A DNA stretch of 55,554 nucleotides from an uncultured Dialister sp. (GTDB taxonomy: Bacteria > Bacillota > Negativicutes > Veillonellales > Dialisteraceae), in assembly GCA_934193095.1 (NCBI GenBank), contig CAKPUX010000005.1, positions 1 to 55,554 on the forward strand. The letters are read 5' to 3'. Positions 8,093 through 17,594 of the stretch are shown here, piece by piece. Each line of letters begins with the position of its first letter. The first letter of the stretch is position 1. The translations under genes and the position numbers were made by a program. The notes under the pieces were generated by a model. It was not told the DNA's origin and made no database searches. It saw nothing but the letters and a program-made list of their open reading frames with translations.

Positions 8093-9058
8093 TCATCCCA
8101 GCTGCTTCCTGCGCATGATATCCGCATACGCAAGGCGAGCGCCCATGGATTCCGCGCTCTTGACTGCATCAAGGACGGCAAGGCGGATGGCTTCTTCTGC
8201 AAGATAGCCCACCGTATCGACAGGCGCGGCGATCTCTCCGGATGCCATGGTAAAGACGGTATCCCCATCCATCGTGGTGTGGACGGGGCGGATGGATCTG
8301 GCGAAGCCATCGTGTGCCATACCGCTCACCGCCTTGCATTCCGCCTTGGTGAGCTTCGCATTCGTTACGACGCAGCCGATGGAAGTATTGCCGCCAAGGA
8401 TACGCTCAAATCCTTTGAGCATGAAGTCGTGCGAAGAAAGGATGGTTTTCTCATCATCGGAAAGAATACCGGCGAGCGTGGTCTCTTTGTCGTACACTTC
8501 GCCGCACGCATTGACAGCCATGTAGGCCCCGACACAGAGTCCGCTTTCGAGGGATATCTCCGCATAGCCGGCGCCACTCTTCATGGCATGCTCTACGCCC
8601 TTGAGCTTGCCGACCGTCGCGCCTGTCCCTGCACCGTAGCAGCCGACGGGAAATGTCACATCCGCCCGCTTCGCCGCCTCGTATCCCATGGCAAGATCGG
8701 GATGGGCTTTCGGATCGCCGATCAAAAGGTCGAAGAGCACCGCGCCGCAGACGATCGGCACAGACACCGGCCCTACGGGAAATCCGACACCGTCTTCTGC
8801 GAGAGCATTCATGACGCCACTGTCGGCTTCAAGGCCAAAGGCAGAGCCGCCGGAAAGGACCACGGCGTGGATCTGCTGCACCGTTTTCTCCGGAGAGAGA
8901 AGATCCGTCTCCCGCGTCCCCGGCGCGCAGCCGCGTACATCGACTCCCGCGGTCGCGCCGCCTTCCGGCGCCAGAATGACGGTCACGCCCATAAGACCCA
9001 CACGGTCTTCCGCCGTGCCGATGCGAAAACCTGGGACGGATATGGTACGTGTGATCAT
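8093..9058 (-). CDS. P1 (S58/DmpA-NylC) family self-cleaving hydrolase
   Basis: This 321-residue N-terminal-nucleophile hydrolase belongs to the DmpA aminopeptidase / NylC group. The N terminus reads PGFRIGTAED with GGATAGVDVRGCAPGTRETDLL, typical of the family. VLSGGSAFGLEADSGV and GTGATVGKLKG follow. The segment ILGGNTSIGCVVTNA contains the Asn-Thr pair at which NylC-type members cleave themselves, leaving threonine as nucleophile. The natural substrate is not predictable; members act on D-amino-acid peptides, beta-peptides or amides. AAAGGAG precedes the ATG. It is a single gene directly upstream of ssrA. Confidence 0.9.
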   Translation of the reverse strand: MITRTISVPGFRIGTAEDRVGLMGVTVILAPEGGATAGVDVRGCAPGTRETDLLSPEKTVQQIHAVVLSGGSAFGLEADSGVMNALAEDGVGFPVGPVSVPIVCGAVLFDLLIGDPKAHPDLAMGYEAAKRADVTFPVGCYGAGTGATVGKLKGVEHAMKSGAGYAEISLESGLCVGAYMAVNACGEVYDKETTLAGILSDDEKTILSSHDFMLKGFERILGGNTSIGCVVTNAKLTKAECKAVSGMAHDGFARSIRPVHTTMDGDTVFTMASGEIAAPVDTVGYLAEEAIRLAVLDAVKSAESMGARLAYADIMRRKQLG

Positions 9059-9434
9059 GGAAATTCTCCTTTCGACTTTCGGGGAACTAGTGACTGGTGA
9101 CTTGTGGCTGGGGACTGGGGATTAGTAGCTAGGGATTAGGGATTGGGGATTAGGTGTGACTGGTGACTGGGGTTCTCTGGTATCGTCATCCCGAGCGCAG
9201 CCGAGGGATCTTTCTTGCACTGCGGGAATCAGCGTGTATGCGCTGAGGGAAAACGATGTCCTAGTGCCGCCTCACATCAGGCGATGAGCGTTCTGCAATA
9301 AAGATCGAGGGCTACGCTCAAAATGACGATGCGCGCGAAGCGCTATCAAAACTCCGCGGCGCTTCCTAATTTTATGCGCCGTACCTTCACTCCTCACTCC
9401 TAACTCCTCACTCCTCACTTTAATCAGTGTTTCC
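9059..9434. repeat. Composite heptad repeat between rluD and the P1 hydrolase gene
   Basis: Positions 9088-9175 are heptads of GTGACTR and GGGATTR type. A block TCGTCATCCCGAGCG (9182-9196) recurs at about 17208. A CGGCGC/GCGCC hairpin lies at about 9356-9383, followed by ACTCCTC heptads (9387-9417). No gene is visible. Confidence 0.8.
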
Positions 9435-10361
9435 TTACATTTCCCCTTTTCTTGCCATCTGGAGGCAGAGCGCAAGATCAGCAGGGATCGGCGCTTCGAA
9501 GTGCAGGGCCTTGCCCGTCACAGGGTGGCGAATGTCGAGTGTCCACGAATGGAGTGCCTGCCCTTCGATGGGGAAATGGTCTTTCTTCCAGCCATAGAGC
9601 GGGTCATTCACGACGGGATGGCGGATGTGTGCCATGTGGACGCGGATCTGGTGGGTACGTCCGGTTTCCAGCTTGCACTCGATCCAGGAGTAATGTGGCA
9701 TGAATTCAAGTACACGGAAATGGGTGACGGCATGCTTGCCGGTCTTAGGCTGTACGTCCCATTTCATGCGATCCTTCGTACTGCGCCCCAAGGGGAAACG
9801 GATGACGCCCGTATTTCCTTCCATCTGCCCATGGACGAGGGCGACGTAGTGACGCTCCGCTTCATGCGTCGCGATCTCTTCCTTCAGCACAGGGAAGGCT
9901 TCCTTCGACTTCGCGACGACCATGACGCCTGAGGTATCCTTGTCAAGGCGGTGTACAATGCCCGGGCGTATGGGATCCTCGCAGGCCTCAAAAAGCGAAG
10001 GGCCGACATGAAAGAGGAGTGCATTCACCAATGTGCCATCCGGATTGCCCGAGCCGGGATGCACGACCATGCCGCGCGCTTTATTGATGACCAGCATGTG
10101 TTCATCTTCGTAGAGGATATCAAGCGGTATATCCTGCGGAATGAGCGCGATCTCCTTCTTCTCTTCCCAGGAGAAGGAGATCTGATCGCCTGTCTGCACA
10201 TGGTAATTCGGGCGGATCATCTTGCCATCTGCGAGCAGCGCACGGCCGTCTTTGATCCATTTCTGTACTTCGGAACGGGTGAGCCCGGAGGCCTCTTTCA
10301 GGAACTGGTCGAGACGTTCGCCCGCTTCTTTCTCTGTCACGACGTATACTTTCTCACTCAT
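9435..10361 (-). CDS. rluD: RluD-type 23S rRNA pseudouridine synthase
   Basis: This 308-residue RluA-family enzyme has an N-terminal S4 RNA-binding domain (ERLDQFLKEASGLTRSEVQKWI) and the catalytic motif PGIVHRLDKDTSGVMVVAK, with Asp as the catalytic residue. The later motif LETGRTHQIRVHMAHI is also present. It likely modifies 23S rRNA helix 69, though RluC-type specificity cannot be excluded. Its start overlaps the lspA stop by 4 bp, an lspA-rluD pairing typical of Firmicutes. Confidence 0.93.
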   Translation of the reverse strand: MSEKVYVVTEKEAGERLDQFLKEASGLTRSEVQKWIKDGRALLADGKMIRPNYHVQTGDQISFSWEEKKEIALIPQDIPLDILYEDEHMLVINKARGMVVHPGSGNPDGTLVNALLFHVGPSLFEACEDPIRPGIVHRLDKDTSGVMVVAKSKEAFPVLKEEIATHEAERHYVALVHGQMEGNTGVIRFPLGRSTKDRMKWDVQPKTGKHAVTHFRVLEFMPHYSWIECKLETGRTHQIRVHMAHIRHPVVNDPLYGWKKDHFPIEGQALHSWTLDIRHPVTGKALHFEAPIPADLALCLQMARKGEM

Positions 10362-10792
10362 GCTTCATGTCTCCAAAAATAAAATACAATCAGTGCCACG
10401 CCGACACAGATGAAAATGTCTGCTACATTGAAAATCGGCCAGATGCGGAAATCGAAGAAGTCCACCACCCCGCTGATGCGAACGCGGTCGATGGCATTTC
10501 CCAAAGCCCCTCCGAGCAGCATACCGATCGCCGCCGGGAAATAGCGGGGCTCTTCCGGGATGCGCTTCCGAAAGAAGAAGAACGCGCCAAAGAGCAGGAT
10601 GACGATCGCAAGGAAAAACCATCTCTGATACGCCAGGATGCCGAAGGCCGCGCCGGGATTGATGATGTAGGTCAGATGAAATACCCCGGAAATGAGCGGG
10701 ATCGATTCTCCCCAGACCATGTGCTGCTGGACGAACCATTTCACCAGCTGATCCAGCACGGTCACGAATAAAGCTATATAAACTGTCAGCAT
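10358..10792 (-). CDS. lspA: Lipoprotein signal peptidase II
   Basis: This 144-residue integral membrane aspartyl protease removes signal peptides from prolipoproteins. Four hydrophobic segments are visible. The catalytic pair lies in GNAIDRVRISGVVDFFDF and FNVADIFICVG, and the conserved INPGAAFG motif is present. The ATG has AGGAGG 3 bases upstream. It is co-transcribed with rluD (4-bp overlap) from an extended -10 promoter about 25 bp upstream. Confidence 0.96.
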   Translation of the reverse strand: MLTVYIALFVTVLDQLVKWFVQQHMVWGESIPLISGVFHLTYIINPGAAFGILAYQRWFFLAIVILLFGAFFFFRKRIPEEPRYFPAAIGMLLGGALGNAIDRVRISGVVDFFDFRIWPIFNVADIFICVGVALIVFYFWRHEA

Positions 10793-10814
10793 AGTACCTC
10801 CTATATATTGCTTT

Positions 10815-10823
10815 ATTATAGCA
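10815..10823 (-). promoter_or_regulatory. Extended -10 promoter of lspA
   Basis: The minus strand reads TGC TATAAT (10815-10823). The -35 is poor, but the TGN extension compensates. The same TGCTATAAT form recurs before prfC, one ATPase gene and mtaB. Confidence 0.6.
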
Positions 10824-11562
10824 TGAGAGAGTGTGTGCGCGCAGTAGGGAGTTTTTTGTGGGAACGGAGCGGGGCGCCCCTTGATTGCGGATGAAAGCCT
10901 CGCACTCTCTAAGTGAGGAGTGAGAAGTGGTGGTGCGGCGCATCAAAATAGGAAAGCGCCGCGAAATTTTGATAGCACTTCGCGCCGTCGTCATCGAAAG
11001 CGCAGCCGAGGGATCTTTCTTGCACTGCGGTCACTATCACATAGGCACCGGCAGGGAAACGACGCCTTGGTGCTTCGTATTCTGCTTTCTCACACCCATC
11101 ATTTATCCGTCTGCAAGGGAGATTTCTCGCTTCGCTCGAAATGACGATACGTGAGTCTGATGTCTCCTAGTCTTCTAGTCTCCTAGTCACCAGTCACTAA
11201 TCCCTGGCTACTCATCCCTGCTTTCACACTTCGGGGTTCGGGGTTGTAGTGGCAGCTTCGCCGCAAAATAAAAAAGGCGATGCCCGAAGGTCACTGAAAT
11301 GCTGCCTTCGGACATCGCCCCATTTATACATCGCGGCGCTTCTATATGGTTATGCGCCGCACTCCTGAACCTTGAACACAGAGTTGAGTAGCTAGGGATT
11401 AGGGATTAGGAGCGCCGAGTAACTAGTGACTGGTGACTAGTGACTAGTGACTTAAATACTACCTTCGGGCATCGCCCCATTTATACATCGCGGCGCTTCT
11501 ATATTTTTATGCGCCGCACCACACCCCTGAACCTTGAACCCTGAACCTTGAACCTCAAACCC
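10824..11562. repeat. 740-bp gap made of several composite repeats, no gene
   Basis: It contains a GGGGCGCCCCTTGATTGCGGATGAAAGCC-type GC block (10871-10899, split by variants elsewhere), GTGAGGAGTGAGAAG heptads, and three GCGGCGC/GCGCCGC hairpins (about 10934-10961, 11333-11360, 11490-11517). A roughly 100-bp segment (11090-11200) recurs at 52655-52765. TTGAACC heptads run directly into the stop of the next gene. No coding sequence is seen. Confidence 0.8.
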
Positions 11563-12540
11563 TTAATAATTGACAAATACCTCGATATTCTGTCTGCCAA
11601 AGTTATAGCAGTCCTCGAAAGACTCCATGCAGAGGTCGATGCGGTTACCGACGATCGCACCGCCGGTATCTGCTGCGACAGCATGTCCATAGTTCGGGAT
11701 GAATACATTCGTACCGAGTGGGATGACGGAAGGATCGACCGCCACCGTGCCGTGACCGGCCTGTGTACCGGTCGCAGTGATGCCGCTGCCGCCTCCATCG
11801 CTAGGATGATACGCACTCGCATGCATATTGGCGACCCAGCCCATCGTCCCTTCTGCCTTGCCGGTCTTCATGATGCCCGGCGTTCCATCAGAGAGCACCT
11901 TGGCATGAGCAACGACAGTCTTCACGACCTTGCCGCCGGAGATGAATTCATCGATTTCCACTTCCCGCTCGCCCGGGACTCCCTCTTGGACGACAACTTC
12001 CTGATCTTCTCTGAGGCTGCCATCGTACCATTTATTATAGTGGATCGGCATGGCCTCCTTGCGGAAGACCTTCCGCGCGGTATACGGGACGACGTGGATC
12101 TGCATGCCTTCTTTCACCTGCATCAGACCGTCTTCGATCGGCATCATCTTCTTCCAGTCGAAGCCCGCGTCATTCACCACGCCCTGCACCGTCTGCTGCG
12201 TGGTATAGACGATCTTTTTCTTGCCATTCGCGATGATGGAAACAGGCACTGCCCGCTCCACCACGATGACCGCGCCATTCGTGACCTCCTTCGTGCTTGT
12301 CCAGAATGTGTCATACGCCTTCAGTGATACATTGAGCTCGCTCAATACATTCTTGAAATTGGAGGCTGCTGTAGAAATGACCTGCTTGTGAGCCCCATCA
12401 TATACTGTGACAGTCTTCGCAGGACTTGCGCCCAGAAAATCCAAAGATGCTGCCGCAAGATCCACCTGGCTTCCCAAGGCAACCGCCGCCAATATACATG
12501 CTAATACTTTTTTCGCTTTATTCATCGTTGAAGGTTTCAT
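11563..12540 (-). CDS. Exported 3D-domain protein with DUF348/G5-like region (YabE-like)
   Basis: This is a 325-residue exported cell-wall protein. A basic N terminus and hydrophobic stretch (VLACILAAVALGSQVDLAAA) form a signal peptide or anchor. A DUF348-like repeat (AKTVTVYDGAHKQVISTAASN, about residues 40-80) and a G5-like segment (VVQEGVPGEREVEID) precede the C-terminal 3D domain. The 3D domain shows the aspartates in GTVAVDPSVIPLG, AADTGGAIVGNRIDL and the end NIEVFV; it is related to the lytic transglycosylase MltA core. The ATG at 12538-12540 is preferred because of its GGAG site. A consensus promoter precedes it. Peptidoglycan remodelling is the likely role. Confidence 0.85.
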   Translation of the reverse strand: MKPSTMNKAKKVLACILAAVALGSQVDLAAASLDFLGASPAKTVTVYDGAHKQVISTAASNFKNVLSELNVSLKAYDTFWTSTKEVTNGAVIVVERAVPVSIIANGKKKIVYTTQQTVQGVVNDAGFDWKKMMPIEDGLMQVKEGMQIHVVPYTARKVFRKEAMPIHYNKWYDGSLREDQEVVVQEGVPGEREVEIDEFISGGKVVKTVVAHAKVLSDGTPGIMKTGKAEGTMGWVANMHASAYHPSDGGGSGITATGTQAGHGTVAVDPSVIPLGTNVFIPNYGHAVAADTGGAIVGNRIDLCMESFEDCYNFGRQNIEVFVNY

Positions 12541-12562
12541 AAATGCATCTCCTATGGCCGTT

Positions 12563-12590
12563 ATTCTACCATAGAGAGACTTTTTGTCAA
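12563..12590 (-). promoter_or_regulatory. Promoter of the 3D-domain gene
   Basis: It has -35 TTGACA (12585-12590), a 16-bp spacer and -10 TAGAAT (12563-12568) on the minus strand. Confidence 0.8.
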
Positions 12591-12624
12591 TTTTTCCGAT
12601 GTTGACAATATCAGAAGCTCTCAT

Positions 12625-13276
12625 TTATTCCGTATCTATCGAATATTTCATTCATATTCTCCAGTATACATCGCGTACTATCCTTTGCTGCTCTTTTTGT
12701 CATATTGCCATTTTCATCTTATACTATCGAGTATTATTCATTGAATCAATTGTCAATCTTGTATCTCTCCAATAGACATTTGAGAATTATTAACAAATTA
12801 TGAATCACTCTAGCTCCCATGTTATCGTTTCTTTCGCATTTTATGCATTCCGCTTTCCACCCGATTGTCAACCTTGAGCTAGTCTCATCTCTCATCCGAG
12901 ATAGCCCAACTTTGTCCCATCTTTGACCCTTCGTTCTTCTCATTTTTTCGTAAAGTGGGAAATTTGCCCACCAAAATCCTTGAAATTTACAATTCTTTCC
13001 CAAAAAGAGAAGATGGCAGAAGGAAAAGTGGATAATAGAGGATCAGCTTTCGGATCAGACGCACAGCCTGATCCGAAAGCCGATCCCGGTGGCGGAGGCT
13101 TCGCAGCAGGATACAGTTTGGCGCTGCTTGCCCGTTTGCGGTATAGGTGGCTTTCCGTTTGATCTTCCTGACCCCCATCTCCTGACGAAGAAAAATGATC
13201 CCCTCTTTGGCTCGAAAGGGCTTGCGCTCCGTGCTGTCATTTGACATCGGATACCCGGGCTTTTCCAGTCAGGCAA
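12625..13276. other. AT-rich non-coding stretch with scattered inverted repeats
   Basis: No credible gene is visible. The first 300 bp are AT-rich, unlike the flanks. The motif ATTGTCAA occurs at about 12748 and 12863, and TTGACAAT at about 12603. The degenerate repeat CTATCGARTATT occurs near 12634 and 12725. An imperfect palindrome at 13040-13086 has 19-bp arms (one mismatch, 9-base loop) but no T-tract. Function is unknown. Confidence 0.5.
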
Positions 13277-13305
13277 AGAAAAAAGCCGAAGCATTCGCTT
13301 CGACT
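13277..13305 (-). terminator. Intrinsic terminator after ppk
   Basis: AGTCGAAGC and GCTTCGGCT (13284-13305) form a 9-bp stem with loop GAAT, followed by TTTTTTCTTTG on the minus strand. Confidence 0.88.
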
Positions 13306-13319
13306 TTTTCTTTGCCTCT

Positions 13320-15494
13320 TTACTTTTCTTTTTTTCCAAAGACAGGCATGTAGGGTTCCATTTTCTGCGCGAGGGTCAATTCATCTTCGCGGTCACGCTT
13401 CTCCGCGATACGCTGGAATTCAGCCTGAGCGCCCACTTTATCAGCAGGTGCGATCTCCTTTTTCCACATGCCATCAGACTGCATGATGTGCGCTTTCTGA
13501 TTGTCCGCGAGCTCCATATTGACCATGGTCTTCAGGCGATGGCAGAGGTCGGCGTCACGCACAGGGATCATGAGTTCGACACGGTCATTGAGGTTTCTTG
13601 GCATCCAGTCCGCACTGCCGATATACAGCTCTTCACGACCGCCATTGGCGAACCAGAAGACACGGCTGTGCTCCAGGAAGCGGCCGACAAGGCTTCTGAC
13701 GGTGATGTTGTCGCTGACGCCGGGGATACCGGGGATGAGTACGCAGATGCCGCGGATGATGAGCTCGATCCTGACGCCTGCCTGAGAAGCTTCGTAGAGC
13801 TTATCTATGATCTCCTTATCGAGGAGGGAATTCATCTTTGCGACCATGTGTGCCTGCTCGCCCTGCTTGGCGAAGGCGATCTCGCGGTCGATGAGCTCCA
13901 TGCAGCGCTGTCGGAGATTGATCGGCGCGACGATGAAGGAGTCCCACAGCGGCGGGTCAGAGTAGCCGGAGAGCAGATTGAAGAAGGCAGAAGCATCGCT
14001 GCCGAACTGGTCATTGCAGGTGAATACGCCGAGATCCGTATAGAGCTTGGCTGTGGATGCATTGTAGTTGCCGGTCGCGACATGGACATAGCGGCGGATG
14101 CCGTCCTTTTCGCGGCGGATGACGAGCGTACACTTCGAGTGTGTCTTAAGGCCGACAAGGCCGTAGATGACATGCGCACCTGCTTTTTCAAGACGGCGGG
14201 CCATCAGGATGTTATTCGCTTCATCGAAGCGCGCCTTGACTTCCATGAGGACAGTGACCTGCTTGCCGTTCTGTGCTGCTTTTTCGAGCGCCTGAATAAT
14301 CGGCGAGGAGGAAGCCACGCGGTACAGGGTCTGCTTGATGGCAAGGACATCGGGGTCAGCCGCAGCAGAAGCGACGAAATTGACGACCGAGTCTTCAAAG
14401 GATTCATAGGGCAGATGCACGAGGAGATCTTTCTCACGGATCATCTCGAAAATATTCTTTCGCCCATCCTTTTCGAGCTGGATCATGGACCATGGGCGAT
14501 GCGGATGCGCTTCCGGATAGCGGAGATGGTCGTAGCCCTTGATGCCGCAGAAGGAAAAGAACATCGTCATATCGAGCGGTCCGTCGATCTCATACAGATC
14601 CTCCTTCGCGAGGTGCATCTCCTGCGTCATGAAGCGTTGCATGAAGCGGCTGGTGCCTGCTTCGAATTCGATACGCACGGCTTCCCCGCGCTGGCGTTTT
14701 TTCAGCTGGCGCTCCACCTCGACGACGAGATCCTGCGCATCTTCTTCATCGATCGCAAGATCCGCGTCACGCGTGATGCGGAAAGGATGTGCTTCCAAGA
14801 GGTCGTAGCCGATAAAGAAACGGGACGCAAAGTGACGGATGACCTGCTCCAAGAGGACGAAGTCGTGGCGTCCCTTCTTTTCCGGATCATCCGGCAGGCG
14901 GACGATGCGCGGAAGCAGCGATGGCACCGGTACGATCGCCGTCTTCACATCGATATCATTTTCCTCATCCAGCGAAAGGTCACGCTCATTCCTTTCGAGC
15001 AGCATCGCGATATTGAGGCTCTTCGAAGCGAGGAACGGGAACGGATGCGAGGAGTCGACAGCCATCGGTGTGACGACTGGGAATACCTGCCGCTCGAAAT
15101 AGTCCTCCATCCACTTCTTCTGCGCTTCTGTCGCATCTTCCGGATGAATGAAATAGAGCCCTTCCGTGCGAAGCTCGGACAGGATCATATGGAGGAAACG
15201 ATACTGGCGCGCGACGAGCTTCTGGCAGGTATCGGAGATCTGCTCGAGCTGCTCCTCCGGCGTCATATGGGCGATGTCACGGCGCTTCACGCCATTTTCC
15301 TTCTGGTGCTTCAGCCCCGCCACGCGGATCATGAAGAATTCATCCAGATTCGAACTCGTGATCGCCAGGAATTTCAATTTTTCCAGCAGGGGATTGTTCG
15401 GATCCACTGCTTCCTGCAGTACGCGGCGATTGAACTGCAGCCACGACAGCTCGCGGTTCAGATAATAATGCTGATGTCTATCCTGCACGTCCAT
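13320..15494 (-). CDS. ppk: Polyphosphate kinase 1
   Basis: This 724-residue kinase reversibly polymerises ATP gamma-phosphate into polyphosphate. The N-terminal domain starts YYLNRELSWLQFNRRVLQEA, typical of PPK1. The catalytic region has HVATGNYNASTAKLYTD, with the phospho-histidine, and YGLVGLKTHSKCTLVIRRE. The C-terminal part carries the second PLD-like lobe (SADWMPRNLNDRVE). GGAGG lies before the ATG, and only 2 bp separate it from the ppx stop, so synthesis and hydrolysis of polyphosphate are co-expressed. It is followed by a strong terminator. Confidence 0.97.
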   Translation of the reverse strand: MDVQDRHQHYYLNRELSWLQFNRRVLQEAVDPNNPLLEKLKFLAITSSNLDEFFMIRVAGLKHQKENGVKRRDIAHMTPEEQLEQISDTCQKLVARQYRFLHMILSELRTEGLYFIHPEDATEAQKKWMEDYFERQVFPVVTPMAVDSSHPFPFLASKSLNIAMLLERNERDLSLDEENDIDVKTAIVPVPSLLPRIVRLPDDPEKKGRHDFVLLEQVIRHFASRFFIGYDLLEAHPFRITRDADLAIDEEDAQDLVVEVERQLKKRQRGEAVRIEFEAGTSRFMQRFMTQEMHLAKEDLYEIDGPLDMTMFFSFCGIKGYDHLRYPEAHPHRPWSMIQLEKDGRKNIFEMIREKDLLVHLPYESFEDSVVNFVASAAADPDVLAIKQTLYRVASSSPIIQALEKAAQNGKQVTVLMEVKARFDEANNILMARRLEKAGAHVIYGLVGLKTHSKCTLVIRREKDGIRRYVHVATGNYNASTAKLYTDLGVFTCNDQFGSDASAFFNLLSGYSDPPLWDSFIVAPINLRQRCMELIDREIAFAKQGEQAHMVAKMNSLLDKEIIDKLYEASQAGVRIELIIRGICVLIPGIPGVSDNITVRSLVGRFLEHSRVFWFANGGREELYIGSADWMPRNLNDRVELMIPVRDADLCHRLKTMVNMELADNQKAHIMQSDGMWKKEIAPADKVGAQAEFQRIAEKRDREDELTLAQKMEPYMPVFGKKEK

Positions 15495-15496
15495 AG

Positions 15497-17053
15497 TTAC
15501 CTCCGCTCCAATTTGGCTTCCATGCCAAATACCGTTTCAAACATTGTTTTTTCTTTATTAAACAGCCATGTCTCCAAAGCTGTATCCTCACTCGATTCAT
15601 ATTCGATGACAAGCGCATCCCCCGAGATATGGGCCGAAAGATCTTTCAGCTTCTGCTTCCTCGACATATCCATCGCACGGACCAGACGGAAGATGGCTAT
15701 CAGCTTCAGCGCCGTCATCTTCGACTCATCTGACAGGATGCGGAATGGCTCATCGTCATCATTCGGGAACCCCTTGTGATCATAGTAGACGATGCACGCC
15801 ACGATATCCTTCTCGCGGTCGGAAATCCCGAAAATATCCGTCCCGCGGACCATATTCCACGCCTGCATGGACGAGCCAAGAAGATTCACATACTTCCCGA
15901 TCTGGTAGAGGATGATCGCCATGCGGAGCAGGAATTCATCACGGTCATTAAGCCCATTTCCGCGGTCAAAGGCCTGAACGATCACTTTGCTGTAGAGCTC
16001 CATCGCCTTCGCATGCACCGGTTCATAGTAATAGTCTGCCGCGATCGAGCGCGTCAGCTCCAGATTCTGCGCGCGCATGTACGCAAGTGCCGGATCATTC
16101 GTCTTCTGCGCCCCATAGAAGAGCGATGCCGAACGCACGAAGGTCATCCCCATCATGACTACATGCTTCACAGGGATCGCATTCAGGATCTCCTGATAAA
16201 TATGCAGCGTCGGCGAGACAGTGAGCGCCCACGCCTCACTGATATGATACTTCTGCATGATCATCGAAGTAGAGAATTTCCCCACCTCATCATACACCTT
16301 GCCGAATTCCTGAGGCTTCACCTCCGCGATATCCAGTCGGTCAAGGTCATGGTGCAAGAGCATCGCGACGATCCTCGCCTCACGGCCCGAGAGAACGACC
16401 GTATCGATATCATACTTTCTGATCGATACCCAGAGCGGCTCCATGATCGCATGGATATACTCCGCCAGCGCTTCCGGGAAATAGCGCGACTCACGCTGGT
16501 TCGTCGTGAACGTCTCCAAAAGGCGGAGCGTCCCGATGTGTACATTGTGCTGGTAGCAGAGCGAGCCCTTCTCCCACACCGTCAACCCCACGCACCCCGA
16601 CGTGATGTCGACGAAGAGGAAATTCTTCCCCAGACGCTCATTCGCCGCGCGGTTATACTGCTTCAGCTGGTAGGAAAGGCCGAAATGCTTGAAATAAATC
16701 TCCTGCGGCATATCCACGACCTGCACATTGAATCCCGTCTTGACACGGATCAGATCCAGGATCGAGCGGCAGTTATCCGCCTCACGGAAAACCGCCGTCG
16801 CATACGCCGCATATACCTTCACCTGATAATCCGACAGCAGCTGCTTCAAGCCATTCAGCATGCGGCAGAGCTTCCGGATCGAAGCGAAAGACAGATTCTT
16901 ATGATTGAATACCTCTTCCCCAAAGTTCGTATCCTTCCTCACGGACTCGATGACACGGACTTCATTGACATTCTTGTACTCCACGATACGAAGAGACAGA
17001 TTCGACGAGCCGATGTGAATGATACCGTAAATGAGCGGCTTTTGTTCTGACAT
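15497..17053 (-). CDS. ppx: Ppx/GppA-family exopolyphosphatase
   Basis: This 518-residue protein has an actin-like Ppx/GppA fold (IIHIGSSNLSLRIVEYKN at the N terminus; VDITSGCVGLTVWEKGSL as the second phosphate loop). A C-terminal HD-like region follows (RMAIILYQIGKYVNLLG, then IVACIVYYDHKGFP). These enzymes hydrolyse polyphosphate or pppGpp. The usual acidic and glycine residues are partly altered (SGCVG where DIGGGS is common), so activity may be weak or regulatory. I chose the ATG at 17051-17053 because AAAGGAGGG precedes it. It is the first gene of the ppx-ppk operon. Confidence 0.88.
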   Translation of the reverse strand: MSEQKPLIYGIIHIGSSNLSLRIVEYKNVNEVRVIESVRKDTNFGEEVFNHKNLSFASIRKLCRMLNGLKQLLSDYQVKVYAAYATAVFREADNCRSILDLIRVKTGFNVQVVDMPQEIYFKHFGLSYQLKQYNRAANERLGKNFLFVDITSGCVGLTVWEKGSLCYQHNVHIGTLRLLETFTTNQRESRYFPEALAEYIHAIMEPLWVSIRKYDIDTVVLSGREARIVAMLLHHDLDRLDIAEVKPQEFGKVYDEVGKFSTSMIMQKYHISEAWALTVSPTLHIYQEILNAIPVKHVVMMGMTFVRSASLFYGAQKTNDPALAYMRAQNLELTRSIAADYYYEPVHAKAMELYSKVIVQAFDRGNGLNDRDEFLLRMAIILYQIGKYVNLLGSSMQAWNMVRGTDIFGISDREKDIVACIVYYDHKGFPNDDDEPFRILSDESKMTALKLIAIFRLVRAMDMSRKQKLKDLSAHISGDALVIEYESSEDTALETWLFNKEKTMFETVFGMEAKLERR

Positions 17054-17594
17054 AAGTGGCCCTCCTTTTATAAACAGCGGGTATCTTGTAATCCCATATA
17101 TCCATAAAAATGAAACGTAAAAGTTAGGAGTGAGGAGTGAAGAGTGGTGGTGCGGCGCAGAAAATAATGAAGCGCCGCGGAGTTTTGATAGCACTTCGCG
17201 CACATCGTCATCCCGAGCGTAGCTGAGTAATGCTATTAAGTTAAGCGGCAGAACATTCTTGGCTCCCCATCGGGGGAGCTCCCCGAAGGGGAGAGGGGGC
17301 TACGTAGCGGTATTGCATGAAAGTGTTGGAATATCGATAACATCGGACTATTCAACATAGCACGCTATACCGCTAGCATGCCCCTATTGCCTTCGGCACT
17401 TCCCCCGAAGGGGGAAGCAAGACGTTACGTAGCTAACGATTTCCTTAACTTAATAGCATTACGTAGCCGAGGGGTCTCTCTTGCAGAACGGTCAGCGTGC
17501 TAACTGCGCTACTTTAATCATCGCTTGCTTCTAATCCCTAGCCACTAATCCCTAATCCCTGCTTTCACACGTAATTCAAGGAGTGGCGCGCAAG
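17054..17594. repeat. Composite heptad repeat with a MITE-like insertion
   Basis: It begins with TTAGGAGTGAGGAGTG heptads (17122-17143) and a GCGGCGC/GCGCCGC hairpin (17152-17178), then the block TCGTCATCCCGAGCG. That block is interrupted by MITE-like copy B (17229-17460). Heptads of TAATCCC type lie at about 17532-17560. No gene is visible. Confidence 0.78.
17229..17460 (+). mobile_element. MITE-like element, copy B
   Basis: The ends are AATGCTATTAAGTTAA and TTAACTTAATAGCATT, exact inverted repeats; length is 232 bp, non-coding. The flanks CGTAGCTGAG (left) and CGTAGCCGAG (right, after one A) match in 9 of 10 positions, consistent with a target duplication inside a host repeat that elsewhere reads without interruption (9182-9210). 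Confidence 0.7.

Noticed and set aside
12987..13247. Small 86-codon minus-strand gene
   Set aside because: It has no ribosome site, crosses a long palindrome and has no family resemblance.
13488..15779. 763-codon open frame opposite ppk
   Set aside because: It is the shadow of ppk/ppx on the other strand: low-complexity His/Arg/Asp-rich translation, no ribosome site, no family motif. Similar long antisense frames over rnr, guaB and both glutamine synthetases (40001-41878) are rejected for the same reason.
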